From positions 1,240,001 to 1,304,000 of the forward strand of contig NC_060020.1 of NCBI RefSeq assembly GCF_021134715.1: a stretch of 64,000 nt of DNA, written 5' to 3'. Both the position numbers and the translations under genes were made by a program. The notes beneath the pieces were generated by a model that saw nothing but the letters and a program-made list of their open reading frames with translations, was not told the origin of the DNA and did no database searches. This document shows positions 48,364 through 64,000 of the stretch, one piece after another. This DNA comes from Daphnia pulex. Taxonomy: Eukaryota > Arthropoda > Branchiopoda > Diplostraca > Daphniidae. Position 1 is the stretch's first letter; every line of letters starts with the position of its first letter.

Positions 48364-50541
48364 AATTGTGGATTCATGACCCTATTACCCTTTTACTCGT
48401 GTACACTTTAGAACAACAAAAGACCCACTTTTTTTTGTATCTTCCCCACAAATATTATTGGCCTGTGCATTACAAGTTTGTTTTTTTTAATTTATTTGAT
48501 TTTTGAACTGAAAAAAACGACAAAATTGCGGTTTGATCAACGAGGCATGTATTGGGTTAAGATGAGACGAACATGGAACAATCGGACAAACTTAGAAAAC
48601 TGCAACCCATTATAGTTAGGGTTCCACCAAGGCAACACACTGTTGTTTTTTGGACATCACTACAACACGCACGCTGTATACTTACTTTTTTGTAATTGAA
48701 ACAGTACTTGAATAATAAGAATTACTTAAAAAAAAAAGGAAAAAAAAAGAAACAAACAATCAAACAAACAAACATATTCCAATATTTAAATTTCTCCCGG
48801 ATTGTTTTTTCTTTCGGGGAGAAAGGAGCGAAACAGTAGACGAAAAAACCGACGAACAAACAAAGATTTTGGGATTGAAGGATGAAAAAACGGTCAATTT
48901 TCGGACACACAAAACGAAAACAATGTGGCGTAAAAGAAGAAGAATGAGAAAAAAAGATTTACAATTCTTTTTGTTTAATAGACGTAAGAGTGAAGAAAGG
49001 AAAAAAGATGGAAAGAGAAAGAGAGAGCAGTTGTCTGTGTGTGTTTTTTCAAAAAGATATACAACTTCACGGTCCTTCTCCTGATGTGCCCAGAAGATTA
49101 TTATTTTTTTTTTAGCTGAATAGTCGAGGAACAAACAGTTACGACACACACAAGATTATTTGGAGAAAAGGAAAAGAGAAGAGGATGGATGAGACACCAC
49201 AGCAAAATTTGAAATCATTACATCATCTCCGAGCGGGTGAGGATCCATCGAAACGAAAGAAACGCGTAAATTTTATGAGGCCAGTGGTAGGTAGGGTTTT
49301 TTGTAATTTTGTATAATAATAATAATATTATAGACAACATTTTGCACTTAACTTTTTTTTGGGGGGGGGGAGAATGGCGTCTAAAGAGGGAGATTGAGGG
49401 GGGGGGAGGTATATGTATAACAAGCGAACCAATATGATGTGTACGGTACCCGATTTTTTGTCTATATAGAAACATGGATCAGCGCATGTGGCGTATGCGG
49501 GAATTCAAAAATAATTCGAACTGAAGAAGAAAACAAATTTTAACTGCCCCCCAAAAAATAGAGATGAATCGGTGGTAAAGAAACTATTTTGTGTCACAGT
49601 TAAAGAAACATAAAACACACCAAACAAATGCAGCGAGTGGCGTGTTTGATTTATGAATCGAATCATCAATCATTGAAGGAAAAACAAAAAATTAGCAAAC
49701 TGGCTGTTCTAATCCCTCAAATAAACTGCAAGCCCAGACGCTAGATGGCAAATATCTATCACAGCGACCAGTCATTCTCACGTAACGTTGAGAAGAAAGA
49801 AAAAACAAACGGAGAAGATGAAGGTGACGAGATGGATGGAAAATAAAGAAAGAAAATATATAGCGCGTGCTGGAGCCAGATGGATTCGAGGGGGTAAGTG
49901 ACGGAATGCCTACGTACGAGGAGTAAAGTGGTGGTTTCTCTTCTTTAAAGACTTTTCTACTTTTTTCAAAAAGTGACATTATTCATTAATAATATGGCGG
50001 GAGGTTTTTTCCAGGGGCGTTTGGTAAGAGATGATGGAGCAGCAGAATCATTTCAAAGAAAACATTGAGATCAACAAGCTCGCCTACGAGGGGACAAACA
50101 ACATCCGGCAGAATGAGAGAAGATTTTTCTTTTTCCATATTTTCCCAGATAAGGGTTGAAAGCTCCAACCTAAAAAAGGATCGACGGGTTACACGCCACG
50201 ACACATCGTTTTTTGTTTGTTTTCTTGTTTTTCTTTTTTTTTTGTTATTTCTTTTTTGTGGGGTAGGGGAGGGTCAAGTGCGATTGCAAGAGACGAAAAA
50301 ATATCAATTTTCGGAGAAATAATAATAATAAAAAAAATAAAGAAGGAAGCTATGGAAGATTGCTTTGTTTTGGGGAGGACACTAAAGCCAAAGTGTGTGG
50401 TGGTGGTGGTGGTGAAGATTGTGTGTGTGTATGTGGGAGCCCTCCGCTCTTCCAGGGAGGGTCAATGGCGCCCAGGACAGATAAAAAGACGAAGAAAAAA
50501 CAAAAATCATCCTGTGTGTTGAGACATGGTGCTGCTACATT
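48364..50541. other. Convergent 3' region of CAP-H and the RING-finger gene
   Basis: No protein-coding frame. The sequence is A/T-rich with many homopolymer runs and is expected to hold the long 3' untranslated region of the minus-strand RING gene. Short T, G and A runs occur near 49350-49410 and 50230-50340. Confidence 0.4.
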
Positions 50542-57763
<7,222 letters not shown>

Positions 57764-59220
57764 TCAACTTGGGTATCGAGGGGAGTAAAAGGGTAGTGTA
57801 GTTTTCTTGTTCTCCAGGAATGATTTCAACTAAAATAGAACATTTAAAAAAAAAAAGATGAGATTAATATTTATACATTCTTCCTTTTAATAGAAGCAGA
57901 CCGGATGAGATAAAATTTAATTTATTTTTTGGGGGGTTTCTTTTTTATTTTCAGAATTTTCTTTCTTTATATACCACCCAACCAACCAACCACCACTTGT
58001 TCACCCTACACCCTCGGGTCTTTTCTTTTTTTAATTTTCTTGGCAGCAGAGGGGGGACCAAGGAGTGAGTAGGACTATAGGAAGAAGGAGGAGGGCTTTC
58101 TGGTCAACCCAACTGGTGGAGGAGCCAAATTGCTAGGGCCCTGCACCTGCACACTGCTGGAAGCCAGATAGCCTCCGGGTGGAACCTAGAAACGAAGGAA
58201 GAGAGAGATGGGATACAAGGAGAGAGAGAGAGAACGGAAAGACGGAATAGAGAGAGAGAGAGAGGGAGAAAAGGAGGGGAGAGGTGGGCGGAGTAAAAGC
58301 GGATGGCTGGATATACAAGTGGGAAAGTTGCCTAAGCGAGAGTGGAAAAAGGCGCTTTCTTCCGCGTGCTCCTTTTCACATTTTCCAGTTTCTTTCTTTT
58401 TTTTTTTAAATAAATTCAACACAACATTTTACGAAAAAAACCAAAAGGACTACTTCCACTTGAAAGAAATCTGGACAACTTTATTTTGATTAGCATCCCC
58501 AATCTGTACCGATGACTACTACTTGGGTACTACCCTTCCACCACCACCTCCTAGACTCCCTCCCCTTTCCAAGTTGTGTGTGTGTTAGTAGTAGGAACCT
58601 TTTTCCCCCAAGCAAGGAGCCAAGGACCGGAATCCCCCATCTGAAATCGATTTTCATGCTGCAAAAACGTAGCTCTAGCATCAGACATAAAATTCAACAA
58701 TCAAATCTTTTTTTTTTTCCTTTTCCTCCCACTTTTATCTTTTACCTCGACTGGGAATATGTAATCCTATAGATTCGAGGCTCAGCGCACACAGAGATAT
58801 ATATCCAAGCTCGACGACGCACAGACGGCAGTGGCGGCAACAACGTGGTTTCTCGACACTGAGCTGGGGTGCACTTTTGTGGACTTTTAGTTGGTTCTCT
58901 CCATGATGCTCATACAATTCGATCCACCACCACTGCTAACAAGTTCATGCCCAAAAGAGTTTAATGAATAAGAGAGAAGCTGTATATATGCAATCATTCG
59001 ATATTCAGGTTCGATATGACCCAGCTGCGTGACGTAGCCCCACCGTACACATACACACTCACTGCACACACGCGCGTGGACCATACACTTTCTACCACCT
59101 CCGGTAGCTTACTGAGCAAGACTGGATCGCGCGGCTCGAACGCAAGGGGGAAACCTAAACCGTAGGTCCTAGCGAGAGAAGGGGAGGAGCCTAAAACAAC
59201 CGCCATCTTGGAGCAGCATT
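57764..59220 (-). other. 5' leader and promoter region of the RING gene
   Basis: A TATTTTAG acceptor at 57831-57838 precedes the start-codon exon. A plausible untranslated first exon ends with a CTCA/GTAAGC donor near 59112 and starts near 59200. CCAAGATGGCGG, a YY1-type motif (59201-59212, minus strand), sits at that likely start. The intervening intron holds GA-rich simple sequence near 58200-58275. Confidence 0.4.
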
Positions 59221-60239
59221 TGGCAACGTTGTTCACACAGAAAGGAGGGAGAGAGAGACTCCAGGGGCTTTCGAAATATACATCAGCGCAGCCCACACTC
59301 TATCCTCATATATATGATGGGAGGAAATATTTCGAAACGTTGGTCTACGAGACCTTCGCTGAGGGGTTTTGTAATTTTTTCTTTAAGTACTTCTTCTTTC
59401 GAAGGAAATCGCTTGTGTCAGATTACCTGGGGGACAGCCAATACTGGGAATACTATCTATTTCTGTATTCTATAACATTACTGATCTTCCTCACCCAAGT
59501 ATTTTTTAAATGACGAGAAAATCAACGTTTGTCCTTGTTTTCTCCTTGTGTGCAGACGGTCACGTGATGTGAAGCAATCTTGCATCGTCATTGGCTGGTG
59601 AAGACAAAGACGAAAAGCTGGTGGTGACTAGCGCCACCTATAATTATCATTTAATCTTCAATAAATCAAAACTACGAAAATACCGTTGATTACCTTAAAC
59701 TTAATTTTCAATGATAAAATATATTGTATTATATTCGATGTATTTTTTGCATCCACTTAAACGATGCATCAGTTGTCTTTTTTACGTTTAGCAAGCATTA
59801 TTTCTTAAAAATCACCAGATGGCTCTGCAGGATAGGGACTTTTACCCTCGTCTATTGACTAATCCGTATCTATACAAAAAGCATATTCGGCCTTGAGTTT
59901 TGAGGCCATCTAAGCAAAGAAGCCAAGCTCCCCCTGTTGGCCAACCAGTTAGCCGGGAAGTGTTCGCGAGTCAAGTTAGAAGCCTTTTTCCAGACAAGCA
60001 GAAATTTATAAATCTTTTGTGATTCGTTCCTCTCTTTTTAAACCCCTGTGTAAAATTCATTTATTTGAAATACGGTTAACTGCTATTCGATTTTTTCAAA
60101 AAAACGGGGTAAAGAGAGATTTTTCAACGAGTCATTTTTGGGCAATATATTGCGCAATCAGAAACAAACTTGTTTTCGAAGAAAAACAGTTTGTCTTGAA
60201 GAAAAGAAAGACTTGAGAAGAAAGTTTTCTTTTTCCTTT
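59221..60239. other. Intergenic region between the RING gene and the PNRC-like gene
   Basis: No coding potential that I trust. An AGGTGGCGCTAG-type sequence (59628-59639, minus strand) resembles an arthropod CTCF site, which would fit a boundary between the two divergent transcription units. Confidence 0.3.
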
Positions 60240-60385
60240 GTGTGTCGTCGGTAAGAGAAAACGTTGCCTTTCTCTATCTATCTCCCTACCAAAGCACATC
60301 ACAAACACCAATTCACATCTACTATTCTATACTCGTCGTATCGGGGAAAACCAAGCAGGTCGTCGTTGTTGCGTCGCAGCTGCAG

Positions 60386-60398
60386 CAGCCGCCATTTT
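60386..60398 (+). promoter_or_regulatory. YY1-type motif (GCCGCCATTTTGG) in the PNRC-like leader
   Basis: Matches the conserved YY1 core usually found just downstream of housekeeping transcription starts. It lies in the probable untranslated first exon, which ends at 60509 (GTAAGC donor) and is joined to 60588. Confidence 0.45.
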
Positions 60399-60657
60399 GG
60401 TCCTTTGTTTGGTGGCGTCAAGTCCTGTATATTTACGGCCACTTGTGTGTACTGCGCATTATCATCCATTTTCGCCTTTTTCGTTGTGTTTTTGTGATCT
60501 CGTCTCAAGGTAAGCTCATTTTATCATTGCTTGGTTTATTATTTAGTTGTCATTAACGAGATTTTCATGTTTTTTGTTGTTTTGTAGTTGGGGTCGATAG
60601 AAACAAAGAGAAGAAACCCGCTTGTTTTTTGCTAATAAAATCAAGAAAGAAGAAGTG

Positions 60658-61113
60658 ATGAGAATCATGGTTACTGCCAAGAGTAGCCTTAACGGTGGGG
60701 TTAGACGGGGAGGCCGTGCTTGCTCGACCTCTACGGGCAATCCCATAGAGGACATGGCCATTTCAAGCCAATCCAATACGGCTTCAACCCCAAACAGGGC
60801 TAGCAGGACACCTACTGCTCAGCCTATTGCCATTCCTGATTCTGGTGCAAGAAGACGCTATGGTTCACCAAGAAGTGTCCAGTCTGGTAGTCCCCGTTCT
60901 CATTCTTATGCATCTTCCAAATCAAGCCCCAATCGAGCATCACCATCTACCAATGGGCTTTTCTATGCGGGTGCCAAGTTCAGTGAGGCTCCAGCGGCGG
61001 CCAGTCTTCCTAAACCTCCACCTCACTGGACCACTACAAATGCAACATACCACAAAGAACAGTTCCAAGAAATATCCAATCAGTTGAAGATGCTCCTCAA
61101 CATCAAGGCCTAA
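60658..61113 (+). CDS. PNRC-like protein (proline-rich nuclear receptor coactivator family)
   Basis: Vertebrate PNRC1/2 bind nuclear receptors and, for PNRC2, the decapping factor DCP1A and UPF1, linking nonsense-mediated decay to decapping. This 151-residue frame (Met at 60658, leader exon ending at 60509 and acceptor at 60587) has a disordered Ser/Pro/Arg-rich N-terminal part (RYGSPRSVQSGSPRSHS) and a conserved C-terminal block. That block holds YAGAKFSEAP (the SH3-binding SEPPSPS position of PNRC), LPKPPPHW and QLKMLLNIKA (the LKTLL nuclear-receptor box position). Length and motif order match PNRC2. The SH3 motif is altered (SEAPAAAS), so the decapping contact at LPKPPPHW may be the ancestral function; that is an inference. 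Confidence 0.85.
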   Translation: MRIMVTAKSSLNGGVRRGGRACSTSTGNPIEDMAISSQSNTASTPNRASRTPTAQPIAIPDSGARRRYGSPRSVQSGSPRSHSYASSKSSPNRASPSTNGLFYAGAKFSEAPAAASLPKPPPHWTTTNATYHKEQFQEISNQLKMLLNIKA

Positions 61114-63055
61114 GAATGCACAATCATCTATTTCCTATATATCTTATCCCCTCACGCATACCTGGCACATCATAATCTCATCAATCCATCCCATCTGCCC
61201 TCTCCAATCCGAATGCTCTCTTTACCAAAAAGAAAACAAACGGGACAGTGCATTCGCTAAAGACCTTCGAATTTAAAATTGGATTTTGGAACAAAGGCTG
61301 ACAATTTACAATTAAAGTATCAAATTGTTTGTATCCCCTCCACCAGTTCCCTCACCTTGTTTGTACGATTGAGGGTCACCTTTGTAAAATTTTGCAGTAG
61401 AGACCATATTTCCAAAAGTCTAGCCCCAGAGAAATTTTGCCATAGATTTGAAAACGACGAACCTTTGTATAGGAGACAAGAACACAAAGCTGCTGGCATC
61501 AGGGAAATTTGTCGGCTAGAAAGAGAATTAAGGTTAAGTAAGAAAAATGGTCAACTGGATGATCCTCACTCTGTCGAAAATTCTTAAGGATGTAAATAAC
61601 GGTAGAGTACAAAGCGTGTTTATCACCCCACCCCTACCATATATGTGTATTTGAAAATCAGAAGATTTAGGGCGTCCGAGCCTCTATTTTTAAACAAAAA
61701 CAAAGCAATGTGTCCGATGTAAACAAGAAAAGTGTGAATGCCCATTGTTCATTCAGTAAAATTCATCCCCATCTATTTGCATTTGTTTGAATGGCCAATT
61801 TTTTTTCTCTTATTTGTTTTATGTCTAAAGTCAGTATGGTGGTTAATGGCCGTCGTGGTGGTCGCTTGCCAGTCGCTATTTTGTTTACAAGAGGATTGTG
61901 ATAAAACCCAAGTTCCTCCTCCAAACAATTGATCGTGTCTCTCGCCCCTCCACCCTTGAAGCCTCATCATTTCGCTGCAATCGAATGTTTATTACTTTAT
62001 TTGTGATCATTTTGCATTTTTTTTTTCGTTCGTCCATCTTTTCATTTGTTTCCAGAAAGCATTCTTTTTCCCCCCATTTTTTTTTTAAATTTGTCTTTTC
62101 TATTTCCTCATGCAACAAAAAAAAATCAACTCTTGAAATTGCTCCAGTTATGTCTACTATGTTTTTGTCAATCGCTCTTTCCATGTGACTTTGTCCACCT
62201 CTCTTTGTCATCCCTTTTTTTTTAACGGGTCCTTTTTAGGACCCACAAATCGCTAAAGAGAAAAGAATCGCAAACCGTTTTACAAATTTCTTAGATATTA
62301 CAGACATTTTTTAATCTTTAATTTCTACAGGAAATTAATGTTCATTTAGGTAACTTACTTTGAGTGTACTCGGAAGATTTCGGTGGAACTAATCGTCGAG
62401 AGGAAAGTATCCACTTGGATCTCAAGCCATTCCAACAGTGTTTGCTTTTATATTAACATATTCAACAAATACGTTAGTTATTTTCTTGTTTTAAGGTCCC
62501 ATTTGGAGCTTTCTTACGTGACTTCCGATACAACAACCCGTGTGATTTCAGTTCCCATGAAGAAGCCTTAAAACCAGTTCGTTCATGAAGATATAAATAA
62601 ATTTTCGTAAATTGTGCAACTTTCAGAATAAACATTTGTTGTAAACAAGAAGCTATTCCTATACACACTTTCGAAATTGCAGATTGAAGAAACTCGAATT
62701 TATTTTTCAATAAACCTTGGATAATGAAAAGAAAACGATTACATTAGTGCATAGTAACTCCACACTGAAACAGCAAACACAAGCCTCTACAATTCTTCAA
62801 TATTTTCAGAATAATAGCATTTATTAGATAACCTTGGTTAAAAGCCAGTTGAAACTTTTTCGAAAGACATGACTACCAAGCTGCCATGTAAAAAAAAAGA
62901 AAAAAAACTTAGTATAGCCATCAACAGGAGAGAAGGAATTAGATATATACATGAACATGGAAAATCGATACCATACATTCTTACTAATTTTGAAATTACC
63001 GACCAGTAAGCCATCAAATCAAGCGCTAAAAAAAAAAATAAAAAAGGCATTTATT
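61114..63055. other. Convergent 3' regions of the PNRC-like gene and the edge gene
   Basis: Probable long 3' untranslated region of the PNRC-like gene, followed by that of the minus-strand gene. A 102-codon open frame at 61279-61587 lacks any ATG. A plus-strand AATAAA at 62627-62632 is a candidate poly(A) signal. T-rich runs lie near 62018-62090. Confidence 0.4.
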
Positions 63056-63998
63056 TTAAATTAGGAAAGGCCTTTTATGGATAGCGAGTTTAGGTGTGGA
63101 ACGAGCCGGGGTGAGACGGGTAGTTAGAGGCGCGGCCATTATCGAATGTGATTTCGAGCGTCGATACATGGGGTGTTGTGTGCGGTTGGGTTGAGGTGTT
63201 AAGGTCGGCGCGGCGGCTGCAGCCAAACGTGTAGATCGACGGTGCGGTAATGTTGATGGCGTCGCGTTTCCACGACTTGATGATGGTGTGTTACAATCCA
63301 TCAAAACCGTGGAGTTTACACACTTCGCTTGCCTAGCTTTTTGTAACGTCTCCTATAAAATAAACGAAAAACAGAATGTTAGAATATAATCCATTTGAAA
63401 AAATATTTCCCAAGCAAGCTACTTTCAAAACTAGATTGTAACAAACAAACATGGCGGTCCAAAAAATTTCAAAACTACAAGTGTGTGTATGGGGTGTGCG
63501 TAACGGAATCAACAGACGCTACGTGAGATTCTGGCGGAAAAAAAACGTTTTACTTGAATAAAAAAACACACATCTTCAATAGTTTTGGTTTGGCGAGCTG
63601 GCACCCTGTATGCGAGCAGCTACGTTTTCCTGCATTATGAAGCAATTGAAGCATTTGGACAGTACGAGAAGAAGTCTTTTGAAACGTAAAAGACACACAC
63701 GTCAGGTGGTCTTGTCAACACTTACTGTAAAAACAGAATAAGTAGACATGACCGAAACGTCATGATCACTGGGCGTCGCATGAGGAGGCTGATTGCCAAT
63801 TGCTTCAGTCAAGATCCGGCGACCAGGTCCCAGTCGTGCCTGAGGAGCCGTCTTTCCCAAACAAACATTCTGTCAGACTCGATTAACATAAGACTAGTTT
63901 GAAGAAATTCTTACCGAGGGCACCAATAGTTTCCTTTGCTTGGATTTTGGTGACTCCATCTGTGTGCGAATGGCAGTTGTCCCCAAGCGCCGTTTCAT
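63056..63998 (-). CDS. Unidentified basic, Ser/Thr/Pro/Arg-rich protein (possibly 5'-partial)
   Basis: I do not recognise the family. Exons 63915-63998, 63726-63869 and 63056-63352 join in phase and give 174 codons from the Met at 63998. The gene may continue beyond the window, because this Met lies two bases from the edge. The peptide is basic with MESPKSKQRKLLVPS near the start, a short helical-looking segment YSVFTETLQKARQAK, an alanine run after RRSTRLAAAAA, and a tail rich in TP/SP-like sites (TRLTPARSTPKLAIHKRP). This composition fits a nuclear or spindle-associated, CDK-regulated protein, but that is only a guess from composition. Confidence 0.6.
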
Positions 63999-64000
63999 CG

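Noticed and set aside
61279-61587. 102-codon plus-strand frame after the PNRC-like stop
   Set aside because: It contains no methionine codon and no splice site that would join it in frame to the gene; it is most likely chance openness in the 3' untranslated region.
63560-63692. Possible extra exon in the edge gene (frame containing MLQLLHNAG)
   Set aside because: It would require a 30-50 base intron and has no donor in the needed phase; joining 63726 directly to 63352 is simpler and keeps the frame.

Overview
The window looks like genomic DNA from a small, gene-dense arthropod, most likely a water flea (Daphnia). The reasons are many introns of about 60-70 bases, animal gene content, TATA plus TCAGT-type core promoters, abundant microsatellites, and a Tyr/Thr/Pro-rich secreted repeat family. 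The species call is an inference from the sequence alone.

Left third (1-18.6 kb). One plus-strand gene for a membrane dipeptidase (renal dipeptidase family) is spread over about 14 kb. Its ten recognisable exons sit in large introns full of microsatellites. All five zinc-ligand motifs are present at family spacing. About 4.4 kb upstream of it shows no convincing exon.

Middle repeat-rich part (18.6-27.6 kb). This holds palindromic repeats, a small unrecognised spliced reading frame, three tandem and partly broken copies of a minus-strand gene family with YYTEAP-type repeats, and a three-unit array of about 165 bp just upstream of the only TATA promoter of that cluster.

Right half (27.6-64 kb). 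This is dense with conserved genes: lipin (minus, 11 coding exons, about 1044 aa), an angiotensin-converting-enzyme-like M2 peptidase (minus, 12 exons, about 653 aa), Ku80/XRCC5 (minus, 10 exons, about 725 aa), condensin subunit CAP-H/Barren (plus, 11 exons, about 716 aa), an RNF38/RNF44-type RING-H2 ubiquitin ligase (minus, 8 exons, about 828 aa, with a candidate internal promoter), a PNRC-like small protein (plus, 151 aa) and the C-terminal part of an unidentified basic protein (minus, at the right edge). Ku80 and CAP-H are divergent across about 550 bp. CAP-H/RNF38 and PNRC/edge gene are convergent.

These genes are not a functional operon. They cover peptide cleavage, lipid phosphate metabolism, DNA repair, chromosome condensation, ubiquitination and mRNA decay. 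I see no convincing new defence or mobile system. The most unusual items are two GC-AG introns (one of 63 bases, in frame and stop-free), the decaying YYTEAP cluster with a leader that reads in frame into the next copy, a 15-base final Ku80 exon, the alternative RNF38 first exon, and a 62-codon orphan frame with its own poly(A) signal in the Ku80/CAP-H spacer. Exon boundaries were read by eye from splice consensus and reading-frame phase. They are phase-consistent for every large conserved gene but have not been checked against transcripts.
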